From Planosporangium mesophilum (lineage in GTDB: Bacteria > Actinomycetota > Actinomycetes > Mycobacteriales > Micromonosporaceae), in the NCBI RefSeq assembly GCF_016863255.1, contig NZ_BOON01000033.1:94438-158437 (forward strand): a DNA stretch of 64,000 bases, given 5' to 3'. Both the position numbers and the translations under genes were made by a program. The notes under the pieces were generated by a model, which was given only the letters and a program-made list of their open reading frames with translations, did not search any database and was not told the DNA's origin. This document shows, one piece after another, positions 15,795 through 24,293 of this stretch. Position 1 is the stretch's first letter, and the number at the start of each line of letters is the position of its first letter.

Positions 15795-16625
15795 TCAGCC
15801 CCCGAGGTCCGCGCGCACGGAGGAGTGCCAGGCCAGCGCGCGCCGCTCCAGTGCCCGCGCGAGCAGATTGACAACCACGCCGAGGAGACCGGTGAAGAGC
15901 ACGATCCCGTAGATGGTGGGGACGTCGTTGCCGGATTGGGCCCGGACGATCAGCCAGCCCAGCCCCTGTCCGATTCCGACGATCCCGGCCGTCACGGCGA
16001 GGATGAGCGCCACCGCCGCACCGAGCCGGACGCCGGTCATCACGTACGGCAGAGCAGTCGGCCACACCAGGTGGCGCAGTCGGGCCCATCGTCCGAGCTG
16101 GTACGAGCGGGCGGTCTCGCGGGCCACCGGGTCGACGTCCTGGACGCCGTAGATGGCCTGGATGAGCACCTGCCAGAAGGCGGCGTACACGATCAGCAGC
16201 AGGGTCGAGCGGATGTTGGTGATCCCGAAGACCAGTACGGCGAGCGGGATGAGAGCCACCGAGGGCACCGGCCGGAGGAACTCGACCGTAGAGGCGGTGA
16301 GCCGCTGCAGGATCGGGACGCTACCGATCAGCAGTCCCAGTCCGACGCCGGCCACCAGCGCGATGGCCAGGCCGATACCCCAGGCCTGGAGGGTCTCCCC
16401 CGTCGCGCTCCAGAACGTGTCGGTGCCCATCGCTTCGACGAGAGCGCCGACCATCGCGCTGAATGGCGGGAAGTACCGCTCCGAGATGACGCCGGTCCGC
16501 GGCAGCAGTTCCAGGACGCCGGCGAAGGCGACGAGGCCGAACAGGCCCAGCGACCAGTCGGGTAACCCCGACTGCCGGCGGGCGGGCATTGTCCCCGCCC
16601 GTCTGGTCGGCGCGTCGATGCTCAC
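15795..16625 (-). CDS. ABC importer permease 1
   Basis: A 276-aa permease with about six membrane segments and a coupling loop containing YQLGRWARLRHLVWPTALPY, clearly related to the second permease. It is the first gene of the importer operon. The GTG at 16625 follows gaggag with about 8 bases of spacing; ATG 16589 is an internal alternative. Divergent from a GntR gene, with which it shares the 16626-16832 control region. Confidence 0.87.
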   Translation of the reverse strand: MSIDAPTRRAGTMPARRQSGLPDWSLGLFGLVAFAGVLELLPRTGVISERYFPPFSAMVGALVEAMGTDTFWSATGETLQAWGIGLAIALVAGVGLGLLIGSVPILQRLTASTVEFLRPVPSVALIPLAVLVFGITNIRSTLLLIVYAAFWQVLIQAIYGVQDVDPVARETARSYQLGRWARLRHLVWPTALPYVMTGVRLGAAVALILAVTAGIVGIGQGLGWLIVRAQSGNDVPTIYGIVLFTGLLGVVVNLLARALERRALAWHSSVRADLGG

Positions 16626-16764
16626 GGCAGGGCTCCTCGGGTCGGCTGATCGGCTTCGACCAGTGCTGCTCACGGCCCAGGCGACGGGGGCGGAACCCCA
16701 CACTCCGTCGCTCGGGTGATGTGACCGTAGCGACACCGCAACACTGTCGCAATAACTGTCAAGA

Positions 16765-16780
16765 AAATTGTCGACGATTT
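16765..16780. promoter_or_regulatory. Candidate GntR operator in the divergent control region
   Basis: aaattgtcgacgattt is a 16-bp palindrome with one mismatched pair, lying between the importer operon and the GntR gene. The core aattgtc-n-ac recurs upstream of the second GntR gene (21148-21157). Size and shape fit FadR/VanR-type GntR sites. Confidence 0.5.
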
Positions 16781-16832
16781 CTCCCGAAGGTCCCTCCTGG
16801 CATTAAAGTCGACCGCGACTGAGGAGGTCCGG

Positions 16833-17489
16833 ATGGGATCGACCCCGCGTGAGGGCGCCGCCGCCACGAAGATGGCGGCCGACGCGCTGCGCACCGCCCT
16901 GATCAACGGCGATCTCGCTCCCGGACAGCGGCTGGTGGAGGCGGAACTCGCCGAGTCGTTCAACGTCAGCCGGGCCAGCCTGCGCGCGGCGCTGATCAAC
17001 CTGGCCGCCGAGGGGCTGGTCGAACGGATCCCGAACCGCGGTGCCCGGGTCCGGATCGTCTCCGTGGACGAGGCCGTGGCGATCACCGAGTGTCGGATGG
17101 TTCTCGAGGGGCTGTGTGCCGCCAAGGCTGCGGAGCGGGTGAGTGACGAGCAGATCGCCGTCCTGACCGATCTCGGCGGCCAGATGCAGCGCGCGGTCGG
17201 CTCCGGCGACCCGATGAAGTACTCGACGCTCAACCGGGAGCTCCACCGCCTGGTACGCGAGTACGCGGAGCAGCCGGTGGCCTCCCGGCTGCTCGACCAG
17301 CTCAACGGCCAGCTCGTGCGGCACCAGTTCCGGCTCGCGCTGCGCGCCGGCCGGCCCCAGGTCTCCCTCTGCGAGCACCTCGCGATGATCGACGCGATCG
17401 CGCACCGCAACCCGGCCGCCGCAGAGGCAGCCGCCCGCGCCCACCTGAACAGCGTCATCACGGCACTGCGGGAGACCGAGGACGCCTGA
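16833..17489 (+). CDS. GntR-family regulator (FCD domain)
   Basis: A 218-aa regulator. The winged helix occupies about residues 12-75 (ESFNVSRASLRAALINLAAEGL, then ERIPNRGARVR), followed by an FCD all-helical ligand domain with the metal/ligand residues spread through ECRMVLEGL, LNRELHRLV and AHL near the end. It is closely similar to the GntR encoded at 20.4-21.1 kb, so the two are paralogues bracketing the catabolic genes. It is divergent from the importer operon and likely controls it in response to an aromatic acid or CoA-type intermediate. Confidence 0.9.
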   Translation: MGSTPREGAAATKMAADALRTALINGDLAPGQRLVEAELAESFNVSRASLRAALINLAAEGLVERIPNRGARVRIVSVDEAVAITECRMVLEGLCAAKAAERVSDEQIAVLTDLGGQMQRAVGSGDPMKYSTLNRELHRLVREYAEQPVASRLLDQLNGQLVRHQFRLALRAGRPQVSLCEHLAMIDAIAHRNPAAAEAAARAHLNSVITALRETEDA

Positions 17490-17498
17490 GGACCGGAC

Positions 17499-17526
17499 CA
17501 CGCCGGGCGGGCTGACGCCCGGCGTG
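17499..17526. terminator. Bidirectional hairpin terminator
   Basis: An 11-bp perfect stem cacgccgggcg/cgcccggcgtg with a 6-base loop lies between the convergent GntR and dehydrogenase genes (52-base gap), serving both. Confidence 0.7.
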
Positions 17527-17541
17527 ATCGCACGGCGCGGG

Positions 17542-18324
17542 CTACCTGTCGGCCGCCTTGTCGCGCAGGTCGATGAGCAGGTCACGCGCGGCCGCAGCGA
17601 CCCGTGACGGTACGCCCAGCTCCTCGAGCTGCTCCGTGGCGGCCGCCATCTCGTCGGCGCGCCGCCGGGCGTGCCGGTACGTCCCGTCGACCAGCCGGTC
17701 GATGGCGCGCTCGTCGAAGCCGGCCAGCTCGGCGCTGATGTTGTCGCGCAGCCAGTCGGCGCAGCCCGCCACCTCCGCGGCGGTCAGAGCCTCCACCACC
17801 GCCGCGGCCAGCCCCTTGTAGAAGACGCTGCGGAGCAGCTTGCGCGAGATGGCCGCGCCCGCCGGCCCCGGCTGGATCGTCACCTGTGCGCCGAGGCCGG
17901 TCAGGATCTCCGCGTACCGGTCGGCGGCCTCGCCGGAGACGAGCATGGGGGTACGCAGCCCCTTGCCCGGTACCGGCGCCATCAGCGCGACGTCGACGAC
18001 CGGACGGTGCCGCCCGGCGGCCTGCGCGAGGGCAGTCTTGGTCCCTGGCGAGGCGGTGTTCAGGTCGGCCCAGATCGTGCCCTCTCGCAGCGCGGGCAGC
18101 GCGTTGACCAGCGCGACCATCGCGTCGTGGGAACTGTTGACGCTGAGCACCAGGTCGGCGTCGCGGACCGCGTCGGCCTCGTCGGCGCGGGGGGCGACGC
18201 CGTCGCCGGGCGTCACCTTCGGGTCGTAGCCGCGTACGTCGGCGCCGGCCGCGACCAGGTCACGAGCGATCTCCGAGCCGGCCTCCCCCAGCCCGAGAAC
18301 GGCGATCCGAACGCGCCCGCTCAT
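17542..18324 (-). CDS. NAD(P)-binding dehydrogenase with DUF1932 domain
   Basis: A 260-aa protein with a 6-phosphogluconate/3-hydroxyisobutyrate dehydrogenase-like N-terminal Rossmann domain (VLGLGEAGSEIARDL) and a helical C-terminal domain matching DUF1932 proteins. The substrate is not known. In the operon with an extradiol dioxygenase and 4-oxalomesaconate tautomerase, it may oxidise the semialdehyde ring-cleavage product, a job done by an unrelated enzyme (LigC) in sphingomonads. That is inference. Its ATG overlaps the stop of the dioxygenase (ATGA). Confidence 0.78.
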   Translation of the reverse strand: MSGRVRIAVLGLGEAGSEIARDLVAAGADVRGYDPKVTPGDGVAPRADEADAVRDADLVLSVNSSHDAMVALVNALPALREGTIWADLNTASPGTKTALAQAAGRHRPVVDVALMAPVPGKGLRTPMLVSGEAADRYAEILTGLGAQVTIQPGPAGAAISRKLLRSVFYKGLAAAVVEALTAAEVAGCADWLRDNISAELAGFDERAIDRLVDGTYRHARRRADEMAAATEQLEELGVPSRVAAAARDLLIDLRDKAADR

Positions 18325-19277
18325 GACGCCTCCTCCACCGGCGGCGTGCCGTGGGTGTGGAAGGACTCGATGGTCTTCAGCCCCCACGCCTGGCCCTTCG
18401 CCCGCTCGGCCTCGCTCCAGTTCACCGGCTGCCAGTCGGGCGCCAGTACCAGCCGGGCGCCGGCGTTGCACAGCTCGATGCGGTTGCCGCCGGGCTCGTA
18501 CACGTACAGGAAGAAGGTCTGCTGGATGGCGTGCTTGTGCGGGCCGGTCTCTATGTGCACGCCCTGCTCCAGGGCGATGTCGGCCGCGCGCAGGATCCCG
18601 TCGCGGGTGTCGACGGCGAAGGCGATGTGGTGCAGCCGTCCCGGGGTGCCGGTCCGGTCGCGGGTGTAGACGGCGTCGTAGCCCTTGTTGGTGAACGTCG
18701 TCCAGCTTCCGGCCACGGTGCCGTCGTTCAGCACGATCTGCTCGGTGACCAGGGCGCCGAGGGTGTCGCGCAGGAAGTCCCGGTTGACCACCGGCTCGAC
18801 GCCGAGGTAGTTGATGTGGTCCAGCCGCCGCACCGCGACCCCGTGGGAGGGGTACGCCTGGGCCTGGTTCTTCAGCGAGGGCGCAAGCTCCGCCGGCGGC
18901 GTGTACCACTCCGACTCGTAGTAGAGGCCGAACTCGTGGCCGTCGGGGTCGGTGAAGACGTATGTCTGGCCGTAGCCCGGGTCGCCGTCTGCCCAGCCGA
19001 TCCCCCGGCCGGTCGCCTCGAGCTCCTTGACCCGCCGCTGCAACGCCTCCGGGCTGGCCGCCCGTAGGTTCGTCCGTCCGACGCCGGAGGTCGCGTGGCC
19101 GGTGAGCTTGATGGTGATCTGCTCGTAGTCGTCCCAGGCCCGCAGGAAGACCGAGTCCCCGGCCGACCCGTTCTCGGTCAGGCCGAGGTACCGGGTGAAG
19201 AACTCGACGCTCTCGTCGAGCACCGGGGTGCGCAGCTCGACGTGGGCCAGGTGGGCGATCTCGTGTAGCGGGGGCAT
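18321..19277 (-). CDS. Extradiol ring-cleavage dioxygenase (VOC, two-domain)
   Basis: A 318-aa type I extradiol dioxygenase. Two vicinal-oxygen-chelate domains are visible (about residues 8-130 and 145-270). The second carries the Fe(II) triad: His in RLDHINYLG, His in GRLHHIAFAVD and Glu in GGNRIELCN, so it should be active. It would cleave a catechol-type ring; with the tautomerase and hydratase of the 4-oxalomesaconate route nearby, a carboxylated catechol is the natural guess. Known protocatechuate 4,5- and gallate dioxygenases belong to the unrelated LigAB family, so this enzyme is an unusual partner. ATG 19277 follows GGAG. Confidence 0.85.
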   Translation of the reverse strand: MPPLHEIAHLAHVELRTPVLDESVEFFTRYLGLTENGSAGDSVFLRAWDDYEQITIKLTGHATSGVGRTNLRAASPEALQRRVKELEATGRGIGWADGDPGYGQTYVFTDPDGHEFGLYYESEWYTPPAELAPSLKNQAQAYPSHGVAVRRLDHINYLGVEPVVNRDFLRDTLGALVTEQIVLNDGTVAGSWTTFTNKGYDAVYTRDRTGTPGRLHHIAFAVDTRDGILRAADIALEQGVHIETGPHKHAIQQTFFLYVYEPGGNRIELCNAGARLVLAPDWQPVNWSEAERAKGQAWGLKTIESFHTHGTPPVEEAS

Positions 19278-19312
19278 GACGTCTCCAGGATCTGGATCGG
19301 CGGGCACGGTGG

Positions 19313-20404
19313 TCAGGAACGAGCGACGGCGCGGGGGAAGGCGATGCCGTCGAAGAGCTTGCGGGCGGTGCGGACAACGCCCGAGCGGACCACCCGCGGC
19401 GGGGTGGCGTCGGGGTCGATCACCACGTCCGCCAGCAGGTGGCCGCTGGGGTGCTCCACGTCGACCTGCGTGCGACCTGCTGGCCACCCGGCGGTGAGCT
19501 CGTGGCCGACCGCGCCGGGCAGGAGCATGCCGGCGACCGTGCTGACCGCGGCGAACACGCCGATCGCGGTGTGTGGCCGGACGGGGATGAACGACCGGGT
19601 ACAGACCTGGCCGCCGTCCCGCGCGACGGCGACCAGCGTCGTCTTCGGTACCGAGGACGCGCTCACATCCCCGAGCCCCATGAGTACGCCCGCCTTGACG
19701 CGGAAGGCGTCGATGCGCTCCAGCAGCGCGGTGTCGGCGGCGAGCTGCTCGTACGGCTCGTGACCGGTCAGCCCGAACGACCCGGCCAGCGCCACGACCA
19801 CCGGCATGCCGTTGTCGACGCAGGTGACGTCGATGCCGTCGATCGAGTCCCGGACCCTGCCGGTCGGGAGCAGGCTGCCCGTCGCCGACCCCTCGCTGTC
19901 GGTGAAGGCGAGGACGACCGGCGCGGCGGTACCGGGAACCCCGGCGATGGCGACGTCGCCGCGGTACTCCGGACGCCCGCCCGGCGTCGGGAAGGTCGCG
20001 ACCGCGATGCTGCCGGAGTTGACCATCCGGATCCGTACCGTGGTCCGGTCCGGCCCGGCCGGGACGAGACCGCGCTCGACGGCGAACGGCCCCACCCCGG
20101 CGAGGATGTTGCCGCAGTTCTGGCGGTCGCTGACGATCGCGGAGTCGACGCCGACCTGGAGGAACAGGTAGTCGACGTCCGCGTCCGGGTGCTCCGACCG
20201 GCTCACGACGGCGACCTTGCTGGTCAGCGAGGTGCTACCGCCGAGCCCGTCGAGCTGGCGCGGGTCGGGGGTGCCCATCAGCCGCAGCAGCAGGTCGTCC
20301 CGTTCGGCCCGGCCGGCGGGCAGGTCACCGGCCTCGAAGTACAGGCCACGCGACGTGCCGCCGCGCAGCATCGCGCAGCGCACGCCGGTGTCGTCGTAGC
20401 TCAC
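19313..20404 (-). CDS. galD: 4-oxalomesaconate tautomerase (GalD/PrpF family)
   Basis: A 363-aa PrpF-fold protein of the diaminopimelate-epimerase-like superfamily. The opening RCAMLRGGTSRGLYFEAGDLP, the DRQNCGNILAGVGPFA segment with its conserved Cys, and the closing VVRTARKLFDGIAFP resemble GalD of Pseudomonas putida. It would convert the keto form of 4-oxalomesaconate to the enol form used by the LigJ/GalB hydratase. It sits 22 bases after the GntR stop and 35 before the dioxygenase start, so it belongs to the operon. Confidence 0.86.
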   Translation of the reverse strand: MSYDDTGVRCAMLRGGTSRGLYFEAGDLPAGRAERDDLLLRLMGTPDPRQLDGLGGSTSLTSKVAVVSRSEHPDADVDYLFLQVGVDSAIVSDRQNCGNILAGVGPFAVERGLVPAGPDRTTVRIRMVNSGSIAVATFPTPGGRPEYRGDVAIAGVPGTAAPVVLAFTDSEGSATGSLLPTGRVRDSIDGIDVTCVDNGMPVVVALAGSFGLTGHEPYEQLAADTALLERIDAFRVKAGVLMGLGDVSASSVPKTTLVAVARDGGQVCTRSFIPVRPHTAIGVFAAVSTVAGMLLPGAVGHELTAGWPAGRTQVDVEHPSGHLLADVVIDPDATPPRVVRSGVVRTARKLFDGIAFPRAVARS

Positions 20405-20426
20405 CGCTCAGCCCCGGGCGTACTCG

Positions 20427-21101
20427 TCATGCCCGGCTCCCCTCACCCGGTACGGTCGTTTCATTCAGGGCCGCGATCACGCCACGCAGGTGGGCCCTGA
20501 TCGCCGCCTCCGCGGCCTCCGGATCCCGCGCGGAGATCGCCGCCACGAGGGCCGTGAGACCGGCCAGGGAGACCTGCGGCCGCCCGGGCCGCAGCGACAG
20601 CCGGAACTGGTGTCGGATGATCTGCGCCTGCAGCCGCTCGATGAGCGTCGCGGCCGTGGGCTGCCGCGCGGCCCGGCGGATCACCTGGTGCAGCTCCTGG
20701 ATGAGGGTCGAGTACCGCACCAGCTCACCTGCCTCCACCGCCACCCGCATCTGCTCGACCTGGGCCTGCAGGTCGGCGATCTCGGCGTCCGTGGCGTGCT
20801 GCGCGGCCTTGGCGGCGATCAGCCCCTCGAGCGCCATGCGGCACTCGGTGATCGCCACCGCCTCCTCGGTCGAGACCCTCCGGACGCGGGCGCCGCGGTT
20901 CGGGATCCGCTCCACCAGCCCCTCGGCGACCAGAGCATCCAGCGCGAGCCGCACGGCGTTGCGGGGAACGCCGAACATGCCCACCAGGTCGGCCTCGATC
21001 AGTCGCTGACCCGGGGCGAGTTCGCTACCGGTGATCGCCTCGCGCAACCGCTGGTGTGCCATCGTCCGCCCGGCGGCCGCACCCGTCACGGTGCTCTCCA
21101 C
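20427..21101 (-). CDS. GntR-family regulator (FCD domain), first gene of the catabolic operon
   Basis: A 224-aa paralogue of the GntR at 16.8 kb: both share LVERIPNRGARVR, EAVAITECRM-LEGL-AAKAA and LVRHQFRL/IIRHQFRL-type segments. The winged helix is at about residues 15-75 and the FCD domain follows. As the leading gene of the tautomerase-dioxygenase-dehydrogenase operon, it probably controls its own operon. A copy of the aattgtc-n-ac motif lies about 50 bases upstream of the start. Confidence 0.9.
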   Translation of the reverse strand: MESTVTGAAAGRTMAHQRLREAITGSELAPGQRLIEADLVGMFGVPRNAVRLALDALVAEGLVERIPNRGARVRRVSTEEAVAITECRMALEGLIAAKAAQHATDAEIADLQAQVEQMRVAVEAGELVRYSTLIQELHQVIRRAARQPTAATLIERLQAQIIRHQFRLSLRPGRPQVSLAGLTALVAAISARDPEAAEAAIRAHLRGVIAALNETTVPGEGSRA

Positions 21102-21142
21102 GGCCCCTCCCTTATCGGTGGGACCGACGTTAGGTTGTTGCC

Positions 21143-21166
21143 GACAGAATTGTCAACATTCCTGTC
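21143..21166. promoter_or_regulatory. Candidate GntR operator upstream of the catabolic operon
   Basis: gacag (21143-21147) and ctgtc (21162-21166) form a dyad around aattgtcaac (21148-21157), the same core seen at 16766-16775 in front of the paralogous regulator. Confidence 0.45.
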
Positions 21167-21221
21167 GTGAGTTTCTTGTCCGTCACCGAGACGCTGAGGA
21201 ATGTCATTCACCGTCGCCGGC

Positions 21222-21259
21222 CCCCGGGTTCTCGGCTTGCCGCGGCCGAGAACCCGGGG
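21222..21259 (-). terminator. Hairpin terminator of the ABC/secreted-protein operon
   Basis: A 15-bp perfect stem ccccgggttctcggc/gccgagaacccgggg with an 8-base loop, just beyond the stop of the signal-peptidase-like gene. Confidence 0.75.
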
Positions 21260-21265
21260 TGTCGG

Positions 21266-21994
21266 TCAGGAGACGCCGGCGGCTACTCTTCCGCGCCGGC
21301 GGGACAGCGCCGGCAGCACCCGCGCCAGGACGTACAGCAGCCCGATCGCGCCAAGGACGAGCAGGGCTGTCGCGTACACGTACATGCCGGCGGGATCGAA
21401 CGGATTCGCGGACACCGTCACAGCGGAGCCGGTCCCCCGCACCGCTCCGGGAGGGGCGATCTTCGCCACCGCCCGGCCCTTGACGGCGGACAGCGGCACG
21501 GTGCCGCCGACCTGACCGAGGTGCGCCCGTGAGTCGCGGGCGATGTCTCGCCGGTCACCGAGCAGGAAGACACGTCCCTCCGGCACCGTGACGGTGAACG
21601 CCGGTGCGCCCGCGGCATTGCCGGACACCGTGGCGGCATCGCGTACGGCCCCGTTGACCAGTACCTCGCCCTGCTCACCGCAGCAGGAGACCGTGTCCCC
21701 GCCGACGGCGCCGACGCGCAGGATGTACTCGGCACCCGACGGCTCGTCCGACCACGCGCCGCTCTCGACCACCACGACCTGGCCCGCCTCCAGGCCGGCA
21801 CCGTCGGCCAGCGGGGCCACCAGGACCCGCTCGCCACGTTCGACGGCAGGGCCCATGACCGTCGTCTGGACCGGATAGAAGTCGTACCGCAGGCCCAGTA
21901 TCAGCGCGCCTGCTACCAGCAGGACCACGCTCACCAGCGCGACAAGCCCGGTATGGCGCCGGGCGGGCCGATCACCCGCACCGATCAGATCCAT
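21266..21994 (-). CDS. Signal peptidase I (S26) homologue lacking the catalytic dyad
   Basis: A 242-aa membrane protein with an N-terminal membrane anchor (about residues 17-35), an S26-like extracytoplasmic domain and a second membrane segment near residues 205-227. Family boxes are recognisable: TTVMGPAVERGERVLV aligns with the PSxSMxPTL box, ILRVGAVGGDTV with KRVIGxPGD, and GDRRDIARDSR with GDNRxxSxDSR. The nucleophile serine before the Met is Val and the general-base lysine is Leu, so classical Ser/Lys catalysis should be impossible. It is the last gene of the operon, 4 bases after the FtsX-like gene. It may be a scaffold or a substrate-binding pseudo-peptidase. Confidence 0.75.
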   Translation of the reverse strand: MDLIGAGDRPARRHTGLVALVSVVLLVAGALILGLRYDFYPVQTTVMGPAVERGERVLVAPLADGAGLEAGQVVVVESGAWSDEPSGAEYILRVGAVGGDTVSCCGEQGEVLVNGAVRDAATVSGNAAGAPAFTVTVPEGRVFLLGDRRDIARDSRAHLGQVGGTVPLSAVKGRAVAKIAPPGAVRGTGSAVTVSANPFDPAGMYVYATALLVLGAIGLLYVLARVLPALSRRRGRVAAGVS

Positions 21995-21998
21995 CGAA

Positions 21999-24293
21999 TC
22001 ACTCCCTCTTCAGGTCCTCGGAGGCCAACCTGCGGACCGCAACGAAGCTGCCGGCGCAGAGCGCCACCAGCACCGAGACCCCGAGGAACGGCACCATCGC
22101 GTCGACGGTCCCCCCGTACCAGCCCCGGCCTATGTCGTTGAGCCGCAGGGCGACGTTGCCCGCCAGGTAGCCGGCCACCGCCGCGACGAGCAGGACGACG
22201 ACCAGCGCGGCGAGAAGCTGCAGTATCTGGGTCAGCCGGATGAGCCTCCGGCGCATCCCCACCACCAGCAGGACCGCCACGTCACGGCGTCTCTCCACCG
22301 CGTTGTCAACGGTCGCGATGCCGAAGGCGAGGATGGAGACCAGGAATCCGACGAGGACTCCGAAGTCGATGACGCCACGTTGATTCCGGGCCAGTTCGAG
22401 AAGATCAAGATCTTCACCCCAGACGCGTACCTGGGTGGCCGGTGACAGCGCGGCGACCCGCACCTTGAAGTCGGAGAGCACGCGGGGGTCCGGGTCGATC
22501 AGGAACCCGGAGTACGAGTCCTTGGTCCAGCTCCAGGCGGGACCGTCGTGCGCGTAGAACAGACCGCCGTAGGCCTGGACCGGAAAGGGAGAGTCGTCGG
22601 GGACGACGATGCGCTGGCCGGGGACCGTGACCGACTGAGGCTTCCCGTCGCCGCGGTCGAAGTCGAACTGGGCACCCTCCGCGACCTCGTACGGCGTGTT
22701 CGCGACCGCCTGGGACGCCATCCGGAACCAGCGGCCGTCGCGGCACTCCGGAAAGGGCTGCCGGAACAGGTTGCGCAGGCCCGCGCAGCTCATGGTTACC
22801 AGTCGATATCCCGAAGCCCTCGCCTGGTCCACCACTCCGGACCCCCCTGCCACACCCGTGGTGGGCAACAGGCTGGTCTGCACGGTCCATCGGAACCGCG
22901 ACGGCAGATCGTAGATCTTCTGCCGGACCGCGGGGTCCGGTGCGCTGTTGCCGTCGATGTCGACGCTGTAGCTGCCACCCCTCGGACTGGACCGCAGCTC
23001 GAGGTCGCGCAGCACGCCGGCGCTGACGCCGGCCACGAGTACCAGCAGCGCCAGGCCGATCAGCAGCCGCAGCGTCACACCGGCCTGCAACGCGAGTCGC
23101 GCCCCGGCCATCCGTACCGACAGCGGGAACGACGGCTTGCGCATCATCCGGGCGACCCCGGCGATGATGGGCTTCAGGCCGACCAGCACACCGATGACCG
23201 TGATCACGACCGAGCCGATGGCGACCCACATCATCGCGCCGGGCATCGCCTGGTGCCGGACACCGGCCACTGGCTGGAGCGAGAAGAGAAGGTACGTCGT
23301 CAGCCCGAGGCCGAACGCGAGCGGCAGCAGCAGCCACACGCGTGGGCGGGCCTCGCCGGTGTCCCGGCGGGCCTCGATCGGCCGGCTGAGGCTGCGGCGC
23401 AGGCCGGCGGCGCCGACGAAGCCCGAGACGACACCCACCACGACGGTCAGGAAGGCAATGAAGGGCGGGCCGAACCCGGTCTTGTCCGGATACCAGGAGA
23501 AGCCGAGAATGCCGCTCGTCGCGAGTGCCGGATGGGCCAGCCGGAACAGCAGGATACCGATCAAGCCGCCGATCAGACCGGAGAACGCGGACTCCAGGAA
23601 CGCGATGCGCAGCACGAGCCCGCGGCGCATGCCGATCAGCCGCAGGGCCGCGTAACGGCGCAACCGGGTCGCTGCGGCCAGTCGGCCGCAGACCATCAGA
23701 TAGATGACGACCGGGGGCAGTACCAGCAACGCCAGGCTCTGGGTCAACCCGGTCTGCTGCTTGGCCAGCGCGAGGTTGTCCCGGGTACCGAACGCGGCAC
23801 CGGGATGCGCATCCGCCATCCCGGTGCGCGGCACGCCGACGTAGGCGAACAGTTCGTCAGGGCCGAGCAGCCCGGCCGGCCGAATCGTACCGATCACCCG
23901 GCCGGGTACCAGACTCGCGAGGCTCGGCTCGCGCGACAACCGCGCGGCGAGCGCGGGAGAGACGACGAGCTCGCCGGGGCCGGGCAGCCGGGCGACGCCC
24001 GGCGCCGGGACGGCGGCGGGACCGACGTCGGCGAGGAACGTACGACCGAGCCGCTGCCCGTCCCAGACGTCGGTGGAGGTCGAGAACACGAAGTTGGCGC
24101 GCCCGTGCTCGACCGGCTGCCTGGGCATACGGGCATTCATGACGTCGGCCCGACTCTGAAGTACCCCGGGCATGACAGCCACCAGGGTGCCGGCCACGAT
24201 GCCGACCGCGATCCCGACCACCACCAGGATCATCCGTACGAAGCCCGCGACACCACCGCCGCGGAGGAGGCGGAAGGTGAGTCTCAGCGTCAT
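21999..24293 (-). CDS. FtsX-like ABC transporter permease
   Basis: A 764-aa permease of the MacB/FtsX (ABC3) type. One membrane segment lies near the N-terminus, three central ones around residues 180-290, further segments around 310-430, a large extracellular domain (about 430-650) and three C-terminal segments. This duplicated-permease arrangement usually moves lipoproteins, peptides or signals across the envelope rather than importing solutes. Its start overlaps the ATPase stop (ATGA). Confidence 0.83.
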   Translation of the reverse strand: MTLRLTFRLLRGGGVAGFVRMILVVVGIAVGIVAGTLVAVMPGVLQSRADVMNARMPRQPVEHGRANFVFSTSTDVWDGQRLGRTFLADVGPAAVPAPGVARLPGPGELVVSPALAARLSREPSLASLVPGRVIGTIRPAGLLGPDELFAYVGVPRTGMADAHPGAAFGTRDNLALAKQQTGLTQSLALLVLPPVVIYLMVCGRLAAATRLRRYAALRLIGMRRGLVLRIAFLESAFSGLIGGLIGILLFRLAHPALATSGILGFSWYPDKTGFGPPFIAFLTVVVGVVSGFVGAAGLRRSLSRPIEARRDTGEARPRVWLLLPLAFGLGLTTYLLFSLQPVAGVRHQAMPGAMMWVAIGSVVITVIGVLVGLKPIIAGVARMMRKPSFPLSVRMAGARLALQAGVTLRLLIGLALLVLVAGVSAGVLRDLELRSSPRGGSYSVDIDGNSAPDPAVRQKIYDLPSRFRWTVQTSLLPTTGVAGGSGVVDQARASGYRLVTMSCAGLRNLFRQPFPECRDGRWFRMASQAVANTPYEVAEGAQFDFDRGDGKPQSVTVPGQRIVVPDDSPFPVQAYGGLFYAHDGPAWSWTKDSYSGFLIDPDPRVLSDFKVRVAALSPATQVRVWGEDLDLLELARNQRGVIDFGVLVGFLVSILAFGIATVDNAVERRRDVAVLLVVGMRRRLIRLTQILQLLAALVVVLLVAAVAGYLAGNVALRLNDIGRGWYGGTVDAMVPFLGVSVLVALCAGSFVAVRRLASEDLKRE

